Assembly (NCBI GenBank): GCA_014529385.2
Contig: CM043942.1
Location: forward strand, 48,156,244 to 48,220,243
From: Adiantum capillus-veneris
Lineage: Eukaryota; Streptophyta; Polypodiopsida; Polypodiales; Pteridaceae
DNA length: 64,000 nucleotides
Reading direction: 5' to 3'
Part shown: positions 26,547 through 37,680 of the stretch, piece after piece
Numbering within the stretch: position 1 is the stretch's first letter
Layout: the number at the start of each line of letters is the position of its first letter
Made by a program: the position numbers and the translations under genes
Notes under the pieces: model-generated
The model's input: the letters and a program-made list of their open reading frames with translations, nothing else
The model's database searches: none
Told to the model about the DNA's origin: nothing

Positions 26547-26908
26547 TTAGCCCTCCCCCAGGATGATGGTATATTCATGTACCATCATAGAGCATCTTTT
26601 CCAAAGAGAGTGCTTTAGAGTCCTTGACGAGATCTTCATTGTTTGGCCCCTCAAAATTTTGGCTGGAGTTACACTCATGCTTCATGTAACAATACTTACA
26701 TGAGACAGCTGCCCTTTGACAGATCTTTGGTAGATCCTTTGGTAGAAGGCGACTCAAATAGGGCTTCAAGCGATAACCATTTACCTTCCTAGAGTGCTCT
26801 TTCCCATTCAAGTCCATAAGGTGATAGTAACTTGAATTGAAAGCCTTCTTAACTATGTATGGCCCCTGCCATCTAGTTTCAAATTTGGCATCAAAACGAT
26901 TATCGAGT
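26547..26908 (-). pseudogene. Truncated second internal region (integrase tail) outside the right LTR
   Basis: Sequence from the polypurine tract through the integrase GPY/F tail repeats 17985-18346 almost exactly. It stops in TATCGAGT, where it joins the repeat sequence GAGTAGTTGTTG. So a further element copy once lay to the right in tandem, and most of it was deleted. Confidence 0.9.
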
Positions 26909-27015
26909 AGTTGTTGAAAATCAACGCCTCTATGATCTCTCTCTCTCTCTCTCTCTCCCCTATTTCTTTTCATTGATTAGTGGCTCTCTCTCTCCCCCCC
27001 CCCCCCCCCCCCCAC

Positions 27016-27055
<40 letters not shown>

Positions 27056-27121
27056 CACACACAATGTCTCTTTCCTCTCTTCTTCTCATTGATTAATGCC
27101 CTCTGATCCTCTCTCTCTCTC

Positions 27122-27159
<38 letters not shown>

Positions 27160-27263
27160 GGTGAACTACATTTGGAGTTGGCATGTGGTTGGCTTAACTT
27201 TGCGATAAGCAAGCAACCCCCCCCTCTATGCATAGAAAGATACTCAACTTTCGAGTTTTCCTT

Positions 27264-27303
<40 letters not shown>

Positions 27304-27690
27304 GTGCCTACACACTCATCGCAAAAAATCAACAACTTGGTGGGAGAGGGGACGGGATAGCACGTTTCCTCATGACTTGTGGAGATGTCAATTTTTTTAG
27401 AACTTTAAGAAAGAGTATATGAGTGTCTCTTTAGAGTAATTTTCAAAATTTTAAAATACCAAATTACAGAATTTATTAAAATAATATCAATATTGATCTT
27501 GAAAAAATCCCCTTGAAAATAATAATCCTAATATATCTTCAAATTCAAAAGTCAAATTTGCATTGAGGAGTAAAATTCCCCTCCAATTTACCTTTTTTTG
27601 TATGAGACATATTTTATGTAGAGTGAAAAGTCTTTTGGCAAAAGAAAGAAAGTAATATATTTTTTTCATTGTCAAAAGGAGGCCATTCCA
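26905..27690 (-). repeat. Dispersed repeat R, copy 3, next to the Helitron helicase
   Basis: 26905-27120 matches 14669-15020 and 27160-27690 matches 9116-9590. It contains CT tracts (26937-26957, 27266-27301), a C20 homopolymer (26994-27013) and a short TA run. It sits directly downstream of the Pif1-like frame on the minus strand, where a Helitron 3' non-coding region would be. Confidence 0.75.
26994..27013. repeat. Poly(C) homopolymer of about 20 bases
   Basis: An uninterrupted C run in a CT-rich setting; on the minus strand it is a G run able in principle to form G-quadruplexes. Confidence 0.9.
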
Positions 27691-27739
27691 CAAGTCCCCC
27701 CCCTTTTTTTTTAATAGCAAAACTCACAATTGTGAGTGA

Positions 27740-29810
27740 ATTATATTTATCAACCCAAATAATTACAAGGTCTTGTCATGCTCGTGTTGAGCCATGACAT
27801 CATCCAGGGACCATAATTACAACAGCTATCAGGGCAGCCATCCCACCCAACTCGCCCCCTTATCCTTGATACAAAGGGTCCCTTATCATGTTCTTTTGAG
27901 ATCTTTTAATTACCGATAGCCAAGATTTTCCCCGTCCTAGGCGTGCCCTCTACTGTCAACAAAGCCCAAGTAGTTCTAGACCAATCCTCCGAGTGTTGCT
28001 TGCCTCCGAGCGTCCATATTAGCACTTTTCTTTCTTGTCTGGGTAGCCAAGCCGTTGAAAACAAGTTGATTATGTTCGTTCTTCAATTTGTTTGTGTAGA
28101 ATAGATGAGGTGTCATAAATTTGTCAAACAATTTGTTTCTAAGAGTAGAGTTCACATAGAGCAAATCTTCGTTTGTTTGTTGAGCCTTCCGTATTCTGTT
28201 GAGAACAGAAATAAAATTTGTGTCTGATTGGCGCATTATTTGTGTTAACTCGTGGCATTTGATATGTGTGTGCCAAAAGAGGGTGTGAGCAATTCAACTG
28301 GTTCTTGTGGCTCGCAAAAGATCCAATGGTCCCAAATTGGGCTAGCTTGACAAAGATCTCCACAAAAAATTACTTCCAAACCACCAAATGGTTCAATGTG
28401 GTTATGCTTGATGTTGCAAAGTCTTGTATCTATGATTCTTAGAAGTCTGTTGCCTATCAAGGAGGCCTCATCAAACACAACTAGTTTGAGGTTTTTGTAT
28501 AATTGTGAAAGTTCAGCAAGGCTGCTAGAAGAGAGGTTGACATTAGCTTGAAGCACGAGTGGTAGACGCAATGCAGAGTGAATTGTTGTCCCCCCAAGAT
28601 TGAGTGCTGCTTTGCCAGTATATGCCAGTAGTAAAGCTGTGGGGATTTCAATGTCAAGTTGAATCGCCAAGTTGTAGTGTCGAATCAGCCCTTGGACTAT
28701 AGTTTGCAGCACGAAAGTCTTCTTCCCTGTCCCTGCACCTCCCGTCAAGAAAAGATGAATAGGCTTCATTGGCTTCAATCGTTTCCTGGTTAAAATATCA
28801 TCATAAAGGGATCGTTGATCAGTGTTTAATTTTTCAACTAATGATTGGTATTGCTCGTTCGGTAGTGCGAGCTTCTTAGAAAGAGGGAGCGACCTCGCTA
28901 CAAGTGGAGGTCCTTGAAGATCAAGATCTAGATTGTATTTGTGAATTTCCATTGTTTCTGCACTTGATGAAGTGTTCATTGAGGACTCCCCAATGGTTGA
29001 AGTTGTGGTCTCCAAGCTTGAGAATTTTTTACGGTTATCATTTATGGTTTGAGAGTGTGTGATATATTTCTCTCTCCAAGAGCTAGGTGTCAATTCAAAG
29101 GCTGACTCTTCACCAATGAGCGGTAAAAACAATAAACAAAGCTCATGATAATGCCTCTCAGAGTCCTTCTCCAATTTGAAATTGATAAACCTAATAATGC
29201 GAGTTTCTTTGTTCTTTTGAGGACAGCCACGAACGAGCTTGTAGTTGCTAGCATATTCAGCCAAGCATAAGCACTGTAGATCAGGTGGATGGCGTGTGTA
29301 CTTTGTGACTAGGTCATCGAAGAATATATTTGTGTCCTCAGGCTGCAAAGAATCCAACATGACTCTTCTTTTCAACAACAATGTCCTCTCAGCGCTCCAA
29401 TCAGCATTTATAAACACAAATTCTTTGCTAGCACTATGCAAAGGTAGCGACAATGCAATGTATGCTGCTTGTTGTGATTTCATTTCTTGTGCATTGATCA
29501 ATGCGCCACCAATATTTTTCAAGCGTTCCAACATTGGTAAGTTGTTCTTCTTGCAAGCTTCAACCACGTGTTTGATTGCTTTGCTTACGGAACTGCCACT
29601 TTTTGTCATGTATGATGTGCAATATGCAGCTGCACCGTGTCCATTGAAAATAATTTGAATATCAATATTTGCATCCCACAATGCACAAAGTTTCTTGTTG
29701 AAGTTATTTGTGAAAATGTCCTTGGGGTCTCTTTTCAAAAGAAGTGTTGGCTCTGTTATGTTTATGCAAAGTGCTTGGAGGTAGTCCTCTTCGTCCATAT
29801 TCAGTGTTTC
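27740..29810 (-). pseudogene. Helitron helicase part (Pif1-like), frameshifted
   Basis: The long frame 29798-28245 (517 residues) carries the Rep-helicase linker (GHGAAAYCTSYMTKSG, IGGALINAQEMKSQQAAY) and then helicase motifs: Walker A TGGAGTGKKT (about 28718-28745), AYTGKAALNLGGTTIHSAL, Walker B LVVFDEASLIG and FCGDLCQASPI. A frameshift near 28275 breaks it. The next frame (28236-27976) holds MRQSDTNFISVLNRIR and PHLFYTNKL, and traces such as VMAQHEHDKTL reach about 27770. The final Pif1 motifs V and VI are not recognisable, so the end is lost. The known function is to unwind DNA during Helitron transposition. Confidence 0.85.
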
Positions 29811-30829
29811 TAACCAAGCATCAAACGACAGTGTCGGTTCACGTTCTAAAGCAAGGAGCTATTGATCGATATGTCTCTTCCTGTCGACAATTTATTGTCT
29901 TGTTGTGTTGTTCACATTGTTTGGACATAAGATAATTTTCCTTCTTGAGGGTGGTCCTTGGAAGCCAAATCGACACAAAGTTTTGTGCTTTTTGCATGTC
30001 TTGCGATGTGAGTGAATCTAGACAGCTCTCAAGGATTCATCAAGATCATCCTTGTTCGTCATTATATATGAATCAATAAAATCCACCACCTCATCATTCG
30101 AAGCAATGCCAAATACAGGTGCGTTTTCTATTCAAAGCAACCCATGGTCATGTTGGCTTCCTCTTTGTTGGAACTCAGTGACAAAGAAATAATCCATCAG
30201 CTCACCGAGAATGGTTTTGTCACGTTTTAGTTCTTTCTTAGTTTCTCTAAATCTGTGGACATAATATCGAGCTGTTGTAGTAGGATCTGATCGGACTAGT
30301 GTTCTCATGTAAGCACACCTATTGGATTGATTGTCTTCAACAATGTGTGGATTGAGTTTAATCAAGCAATCCATCAACGGCTTCCACCTTTGCTCTGCGC
30401 ATGAGAATGTAATAAAGAACGTGGGTTGTCCTAATGGTCGAATCATGGCGAAAACATTGCGCTTAAGTTTTGTTTTGTAGTCAGTGGAAGTCCGCAAATT
30501 CTCAAAGTCACTATATCCGACTTGGGATGAAAGTAGTTGTTCGACATTGGTTGTTGATTGAACGTCTTTAGCTTGCAGCTGCTTGCCTGGCAGCTTACCT
30601 TTACGTAAACGCACGCATATAGAGCCGAGGACCTTGCTGATGATAATCTTAATTGTCTTGAAAAAATATTCTCGATATCTCCTGCAAATCTTCTGTCCAC
30701 ATTCTTAAGCTCCCATTGCGCGACTTTCTGATACCTTTTTTTTGCCAAGAGATGATACTGTCTTCTTTCGCCAAAGAACAATGCTGGGAAAGATAACTCT
30801 TCACAATATTCATCGTCAAAAAGGCTCAA
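29811..30829 (-). pseudogene. Helitron Rep domain (HUH endonuclease)
   Basis: Frames 30829-30443 and 30614-30132 overlap and together give AKKRYQKVAQWELKNVDRRFAGDIE, the Helitron-like N-terminal fold (FAMIRPLGQPTFFITFSCAE, CAYMRTLVRSDPTTTARYY) and the metal-binding HUH motif EFQQRGSQHDHGLL (His-Asp-His at about 30143-30151). The stop at 30132-30134 (TGA) falls where relatives have Trp. After it, the Cys/His motif THRHRKTCKKHKT-like text (about 30000-30030) and RFGFQGPP, typical of the Rep C-terminal part, can still be read. The protein would nick and join single strands. Confidence 0.82.
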
Positions 30830-32538
30830 TGGTGCAAACCCCTCTCAAGGTGCAATACTCTTGGCTTGTGCATTGTGATCTACAACTTGCTGAGAAGTGT
30901 AAAGGCCATGGAAAAGAGTGTCAGATGGTTCTTGGTCATCTACGAGAATGGCACCATTTTCAAGATACAATGGATTAAGCACAAGTTGATGCCATTCTCG
31001 TAGCACAAATGCGGGCCGGACAGCTCCACTTAGGTATGCATGATCATATTCTAATTTTCACTTGATCTCCACAAGGAGAGTAGCTTGATCGTCTACGAAG
31101 CGAGGCAATACAGTTTGCACCCTAGACAAATCTGCCATAACGTTGATAATGCTTCCTCGCAACCCATATTTCCCCTCATAAGTAAGTTCTCTTATTTGGG
31201 AAAATGGAATTCTAAGAGACACAAGACGGCGCTCTATAGCATTCAATTGCGAAACACTCTCCATACTTCGATTGAAAACTAGCAGCCCTTGCATGCAAAA
31301 AGGTGGAATTTGTTGACATTTCAATGCCCGCTTGCAAGCAACACATGCATTAGATTCCATGTGCGAAGTAGTGACAAGGACTCTCAACTCCTTCAAGAGA
31401 AGCAAGTCACCGTCTGATAATAGCCTCAAATTCTTACGAAAAAACAAACCATTGCAAGAGGCACATGGATAGCATGGAACATCTAGAATTTTTCTTGCGT
31501 AAAGAGTTGTTCGTGATTTTGACACCCTCATGTCACTGCTTGGTTGTAAACTCGGGTCTTTCCACATTTTATAAACCTTAGTTAAAATTTTCTTGCTTGA
31601 GAATGAAGAAGGATAGGACGCTTGAAAGAGCTAAAAAATATCTTTAGCACTTGCAAATGGATTCTCATTAATCAACGTGGTCAAGCAAGCAATGTCATCT
31701 TTGCTCCAAACACAACGTGGCTGTTTAAAATGCTTTGACGACATAGGAAGCCATACACATTTTGGTTCGAAAATAATGGAAGCAAGTGAAGGTATTGCAG
31801 ATGTGGATTCTATGCTTATGCCTCCACAAAAAACAAATTTGATAAACTTCTTATTTTGGAAGACATGGACAACACATGTCACATTAAATTGTTGGCAAAA
31901 CAAGATAACCAAGTGCATGCTCAAGAGCCGAGATGTTCCTTGTGTATGTATCAAAGTGTTCAAGTGGTCATGCAATGCGTGCTATCAACAACACTATTTG
32001 TCCATGGTGCAATCCATACAGCTCGTGTTTCATTTTTATTGTTAGCAAGGTCAAGCATTATAAGGTCAAGAAGATGTTTTTCCAATTCAATGAGAGACAT
32101 AGAACAATTGAAGAGACAAATCAAAGCTTGCAAAACATCATCGTTACTATTATATGTAGACAAAAAATTTGGCAAAACATAAAGCTTTTTGTCATTTACA
32201 AAAAAGGATGAAGGATAGGCAACCATACTACCGTTCTTCAAGCAAAAGGTTAGGAGGAAAGATACAATTTAGGGTGCCTTGTAATCAATCACAAAACCGT
32301 GCTTGTCTATAGAGTATGTTCCAACTTTGCTAAAGGCAACAAGAGATGATTTCAAGTCTAACAAATTCTCATCAAAAAGGCTGAGAAAAGGCTTGGGAAA
32401 ATTTAGAACTACATCCACGATATTTCCTTGCAGAATTACTTGTACAGCTTCTCCATTTTGCAAACAGATTTTAGCTTGAAGAGAAGGCAACTTCACAATC
32501 TGCACACGCTTTCCACACGAGTAACAAAAGGGTTGCAA
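30830..32538 (-). pseudogene. Helitron N-terminal region, decayed
   Basis: 31567-31058 is the best part (169 residues): YPCASCNGLFFRKNL, CVACKRALKCQQIPPFC and LNAIERRLVSLRIPFSQI, which resembles the domain found before Rep in many Helitrons (DUF6570-like, from memory of the pattern). The same frame continues upstream across a single TAG (31631-31633) to 31975. Frame-mates 32241-31960 and 32538-32269 are joined by one in-frame stop. The part 32538-32269 begins QPFCYSCGKRVQIVKLPSL. A function for the N-terminal half is not claimed. Confidence 0.6.
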
Positions 32539-33714
32539 ATTTGACGACTAACATTTCTGCCTTTGCAAGTCACACACATATTCCACCTCCAAACTGTTGA
32601 TGTTAACCATCTCCAAAGTTCCAAAGACCTACAAACAATTATGAGATTAAAACTTGCAAGCAATGCTCACGCAAATAGATCTAGTTAAAGTAGATTACCT
32701 TCTTCCCAAATCCCATACTAGTGACTTGTTTTGAGAGATGCTACGAGAAAACACTCTTTAAATTTTTTGGCAATGCACAAATAAGAGTTGCGTCCACCAC
32801 AAATAATATGATTGATGCTGCTTTGAAGACGTTGATGTTGTGCGCAACACATGAAAAAGAACCCTTGGTTTTCAAAGCATCAACCATGAGATGATAATTG
32901 CCACACCTGGACGGAACAAATAGCAACTACACAAATAATCCATATTAGAGATAAGCCTTAAGATATCAAGGAAAAATTGATCAAATTGATGACTCACACT
33001 TGCTCTATCACTGGATGCAGGGCCATCTGCGATGGTTAAACGATAACTATCACCACCATCGGACCTTGGAGGTCTCAACCTTCACAAGAGTGAATGCGAT
33101 AGTGGGAGCGAACTCAATCACTGCCTTATCAGTAAGCAACTCCTTAATTCTATGTTCACAGTAAACATGTAAACAACAATCAAAGCTTTCAACTTTTACA
33201 ACAATAGTGGCATCATTTGCATAGAGAGCCCACAAGCTAGTACCTCCATCTTTCCACACTTTTCTCTTGACATACACCCCCTCAATACGCTATCGTGCAG
33301 CTCTGCTGCCATGTAGAGAAATAGAGCAGACAAATGCAAGCTAAGCTTCTTTGAAGCCTACACATTTAATGGTCAATGATCAGGGTTTGTTAACAGGCCA
33401 AGTTTAATGATTAATATATGCCAAATGCGGCTTTAAAAAGCCAACTGATACCTTAATGATGCCAGAAATGACTATGCTTGAAGTGAGCACAGATGTGAGT
33501 TTATGATCTAGAACTGTAGTGCTTGAAGAGCTCTACTGGCCTGTCTTTACGTCTCGTCAATTGGAGCTACGGTGAAGAAGTTATGGCATATTGAAGTTTG
33601 AGTCGATTGCAGATCCGTACCGGATTGGGCAACTACAAGTGAGGTGACAAAAATAAAATGAATGCATGGGCCTGAAGTGCTCATTTTCTGGAGCACGTTG
33701 GTTTTTTCAGAGCA
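32539..33714. other. Degraded stretch upstream of the Helitron, no gene named
   Basis: Short minus-strand frames (32741-32926, 32872-33078, 33050-33277) look like pieces of one decayed protein (for example KVWKDGGTSLWALYANDATIVVKVE) but I do not recognise it. From about 33300 to 33700 nothing is seen. The Helitron 5' end (A followed by TC) should lie here or beyond and was not found. Confidence 0.35.
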
Positions 33715-34080
33715 GTGATCGGAGTCTCGATCGCCAAGATATTAGGCGTTAAAGATTCACCGGGGGCCGGCTTCGTACCAGTTCGGTCCGCTCGATTGGA
33801 GTGCAACAAAGTAAGTGCTCGAAGAGAATCTTGTCCAAAATATTATCTCCGACAGTGCATTGATAGCAGCTACATGTACGTCAAATGTGGTGTACGTCTC
33901 ATTAAGTACAAAAACTGCTTGAAGAGCTTCATGTGATCTCATGGAAAGCATTGATTCCGGGATTGACCCTGAGGGGAGAGAATCCTTGATGAGACTGTTG
34001 ACAAGGACTGCTCGAAAGAGATGTCGTGCTTGGCAGTGATTTGGCTGACATGTATGCTAAATGTGATGCCCTTACAAAGT
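33715..34080 (+). pseudogene. Remnant of a PPR-type gene
   Basis: Three frames show PPR hallmarks in order: SSYMYVKCGVRLIKYKNCLKSF (about 33860-33930, compare the family motif MYAKCG), then ISWKALIPGL (about 33934-33963, compare VSWNALI), then LADMYAKCDALTK (about 34040-34080). Spacing fits successive repeats of a plant PLS-type PPR protein, the organelle RNA-processing family. Stops and frameshifts separate them, so this is a relic. It is beside the Helitron, which as a class captures gene pieces, or it may be an old host pseudogene. Confidence 0.6.
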
Positions 34081-34581
34081 CTATGGCCGCCCATACTCAC
34101 AATTCAAATGGCTGCCCAAGGGCCACAACCTTGGCCACCCACTTAATAAACTAAGGGCTTTAGTGTGTAAGGGAAAAATAAAAAGCAAAGCATGGCGGGC
34201 AAGCAGACAGCAAGGGGCGCAGGGGGTGAGATGACGCTCGCAGCGCCTTCCCTGAGGCTCAGACGGGCACACTCGTGAAGCGGAAACTCCTCGGCAGCCC
34301 AGGGCGACCACTTTCGGAGCTTGTCCCGGCGAATTTCATGCTGGTCGAACCCCGGCCCTACCACGTCATAAATAGGACTCCCACGCCACATCACCGACGG
34401 CGCCGTCGTTGCAGGTTGTGGGTAAGTGAGACGGGGTGAGTAAAGAGAAAAAAATATAGGGTTACGAGGGGGAAGCAAGAGAGGCATGAGGAGGATCTCG
34501 ATTAGGAGAAAAAGAAATGCTCTCTCTCTCCCGCTCTCTCTCTCTCTCTCTCGTTCGTGTTGGGGACGACACGGCAACGAA

Positions 34582-34617
<36 letters not shown>

Positions 34618-35541
34618 TTCACAAGGGGCAAGCCAAGGCGAGGAGGAAGAAGGCAAGCAAGCGGAGCTTGAGAAGAGCTTGTCGAGGAAAGCAAGCAAAG
34701 CAAGGGAGGAAGCTTGTCGAGGCAAGCATATAGGTCGAGAAGAGCTTGTCGAGGCAAGCAAGCAAAGCAAGGGAGGAAGATTGTCAAGGCAAGCAAGTAG
34801 GTCGAGAAGAAGCTTGTCGAAGCAAGCAAGCTTGACCAAGGCAAAGCTCTCTCAAACTCTCTTTCGATCTCGTTCTTGAAGCTAAGCAAGGAAGAGCTTG
34901 GATGACTACAAACCCCTAAGCTATCGGGGCGAGTTTGGCAGATCTCTTAAGGGAAGTGAAGGAGTAAAACTGAGGAATCTGTGAAGGGGGTGAAGATTGA
35001 GAAAGACGGGGGGGATGTTGAAAGATCTCTCTCAATCTTTCTCTCAATTAAGCATAAAAAGGACGACAGAGGCGATCAAAGGATGCTACATAGAGATAGC
35101 TTGCAGAGAATTTGGCAATAATTGAAGCATAAAGATTGAGGCAATGAGCAGAATTAGGTAAATGAGACAGATAAAGCGAAAAAGGGAATCTCATCACCGA
35201 AAACAGTCTGAAGGTTGATTAAGAATTTTGTTAAGTCCGGTGTCGTTAACGGCCCGGTTAATCCTGTAACGGGAGCTTAAACTCCTAGTTAGCAGATGAT
35301 CCAAGTGACGGTGCTGTTAACAACCCGCCTTGGCTAAGAATTTAGTTGTACTCAAAGCTTTAATCAATTAATTGAAGGGTACGGTGATTTCCAGATTCAG
35401 TTGCATGTGTTTCTCTCATTCTCTCTCTTTCACACCTCTCACAGCCAAAGGCCCGGCGCCTGCCCGGCTCATGTAGCGAACACATATCCCCAGACATCTT
35501 TGGTGAACCCGACGCGAAACAAGCCCGGGTGGGAGGTAAAG
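34081..35541. other. GC-rich stretch, putative promoter and leader upstream of the 35.5-kb ORF
   Basis: 34170-34440 is richer in G, C and CpG than anything else nearby, and 34386-34400 reads CACGTCATAAATAGG, an ACGT core beside a TATA-like box. It is followed by two CT tracts (34527-34552, 34588-34614), a 67-bp tandem repeat and about 600 bp without repeats. A pyrimidine tract ending CTCTCACAG/CC at about 35459 is a good splice acceptor. This could be promoter, 5' UTR and an intron of the ORF below; it could also be an unknown repeat. Confidence 0.4.
34670..34840. repeat. 67-bp tandem repeat, two and a half units
   Basis: GAGAAGAGCTTGTCGAGG starts at 34670 and 34737; a shortened third unit starts at 34804. 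Each unit contains GCAAGCAAAGCAAGGGAGG and an internal echo of CTTGTCGAGGCAAGCA. Both strands have long frames over it that come from the repeat itself. Confidence 0.92.
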
Positions 35542-36021
35542 ATGGAGATGCCAGAACAGTTAAAGCAGTTTATTGAAGATTTCAGTGCCAATGGATTTGA
35601 TAAAAATCTGGCAGTTACAGATTTGCCAAAAATGATGGAATTGGTTCAGGGGTATCTACAGGAAGAAAAAGCCATGCAGATAAAAAAGCAGACTGATGAT
35701 GCTGTAGAGCTAGCACTTGATGCTGTTTGGGAGCAGTATTATAATTTTCAGGGATATGATCCAGAAGGTTTTATTGCATGTTACGAAGCTAAGATGAAGA
35801 GCCGAAATGTTCCAAAAGATCGGATGATTGCAGCTTTGGAGGAGGTTTTAAACTCTGATTTTAAAATGCACGTTCAAGAAGTGGCAGAAGAATATCCCAC
35901 ACGGTGGAAGTATTTTGCAGAGGAATTTATTTACGAAAGCTCAAGGATTCTAGATCGGGAAATAAAGAAGATTACTGTAAGGTCTCTCACCCCGATCAAA
36001 AAGAGCACCATTGTACCTTGA
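35542..36021 (+). CDS. Unidentified 159-residue protein, possible host gene or retrocopy
   Basis: The frame is open further upstream, but the first ATG is at 35542 (MEMPEQLKQFIEDF). The protein looks all-helical and charged: ELVQGYLQEEKAMQIKKQTD, LALDAVWEQYYNFQGYDPEGF, KMKSRNVPKDRMIAALEEVLNS, EYPTRWKYFAEEFIYE and ending SLTPIKKSTIVP. It has no signal peptide or membrane segment and none of the retroelement motifs seen elsewhere. AATAAA lies 94 bases after the stop (36115-36120). A splice-acceptor-like site is at about 35459. I do not recognise the family. As the only undamaged, non-TE-like frame here it may be a host exon or an intronless copy; expression is not shown. Confidence 0.5.
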   Translation: MEMPEQLKQFIEDFSANGFDKNLAVTDLPKMMELVQGYLQEEKAMQIKKQTDDAVELALDAVWEQYYNFQGYDPEGFIACYEAKMKSRNVPKDRMIAALEEVLNSDFKMHVQEVAEEYPTRWKYFAEEFIYESSRILDREIKKITVRSLTPIKKSTIVP

Positions 36022-36114
36022 AATGAATATACTGGAAAAAGTTACTACTTAAAGCAGTTTTCTGAATTCTGTCAGTGCCATGATGTTTATAATATTTTAA
36101 AGCTTCGAAATGTG

Positions 36115-36120
36115 AATAAA
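36115..36120 (+). terminator. Polyadenylation signal AATAAA after the 35.5-kb ORF
   Basis: AATAAAAATAATTTTTGTAAAAAAA follows the ORF at a suitable distance. The A-rich end could instead mark the tail of a retrocopy. Confidence 0.45.
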
Positions 36121-36751
<631 letters not shown>

Positions 36752-37660
36752 TGTTTGGCGAACGAAGCAACAAGCAGCCGTTGCCAGAAGGACCATATTT
36801 TTCAGAGAAACCATTGTAAAATTCTTTTGTAAAGAAGCATCTCTAAGCTGGGAAATTGTCAAAGGATGTATGATTATTCTTATGGGAGCAATTGTATATT
36901 AGAGAGCCAGTTAGAGGTTTGGGAGCTTATGGCCGGACAAGCCATTTTGTAAAGACCTAATCTATAAAGGTCATTTTTTGTAAGTTTGAAGATAATCTTT
37001 TAATGGAGAACTCAGAGGACAGCGTACGTTTGAGAGCTCCTTCTTGTTCAACCTTGTAATCTTCGCCATTGCGGCTACGGTAATCCAAATTCAGATTTGA
37101 TTATTGCATTGTGTTCCTCTCCTCTCGCTCTTTCATTCAAGTGTAATCATTCAAGATTCGGTGTAGGTTTTCAACTACGAGTTTGAGGCCTTAAATCGTT
37201 GTTTTGAGTGTCTATATGCGTGTTTTATGTTGTTTTGACCCTAGGAGGGGCTTTAGGGACCCTAAAACACCCATTAGGATCACCTGTTCGCTGTTTTTGC
37301 TGACTTTGGAAGGAACAACCGCGATCGTTGTACCTCTCCAGAATGCTGTGACAGTGATAGGATATATTCTTGATAGTCCCCTGTAGCTTCCCTTCAAGTT
37401 TCGTGCAATTTCGATATGATTTGCATGGTAAACGGGCGTGATGACTGAAGAACGGTGTAGGAGGACATAGGCAGATTACTTGGTGGTAATGCGATTGATT
37501 TACTTATAGAGTTAGTGGTTGCATCTCTTTGAGTTCACTTCATTAGGATTGACACCCTAGTGAGTTCCCATGCTTCATTCGAGTCGCTTCCCCTGTATTG
37601 ATAAATATGTTGATGCTTGAGAGCTATGCTATGGACGTCAGTCGCGGTGACCCGCAAACA
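36752..37660 (+). repeat. 5' LTR of the giant gypsy element
   Basis: 909 bp, TGTTTGG...CGCAAACA. A TATAAAG box is at 36963. By eye it differs from the 3' LTR at roughly two dozen positions plus a few single-base indels. It contains the palindrome at 37316-37327, mutated to CAACCGCGATCG. Confidence 0.95.
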
Positions 37661-37661
37661 T

Positions 37662-37680
37662 TGGCGCCGTTTCCGGGGAA
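37662..37680 (+). other. Primer-binding site (tRNA-Asp type)
   Basis: TGGCGCCGTTTCCGGGGAA, one base after the LTR end, matches the Asp-tRNA primer site used by Tat and Athila elements (TGGCGCCGTTGCCGGGG) with one difference. Confidence 0.88.

Larger units (their letters stand above)
27730..33290 (-). mobile_element. Decayed Helitron (Rep plus Pif1-like helicase)
   Basis: On the minus strand, in order: an unrecognised N-terminal region with Cys/His pairs, a region with CYPCASCNGLFF and a long Ile/Leu-rich part, the HUH Rep nuclease, a linker and a Pif1-type helicase. This is the RepHel layout of Helitrons, which move by rolling-circle replication. The 3' end is not preserved beside the genes, since repeat R and then the gypsy fragment follow. 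The 5' end could not be found. Stops and frameshifts occur throughout. Confidence 0.82.

Noticed and set aside
29245-29658. 137-codon plus-strand frame
   Set aside because: Antisense shadow of the Helitron linker and helicase frame.
31677-32211. Overlapping plus-strand frames in the Helitron N-terminal region
   Set aside because: The minus strand gives frames continuous with Rep; the plus frames look like shadows and have no recognisable motifs.
34143-34889. 248-codon minus-strand frame and 120-codon plus-strand frame
   Set aside because: Both run through CT tracts and the 67-bp tandem repeat; the amino-acid repeats mirror DNA repeats on both strands.
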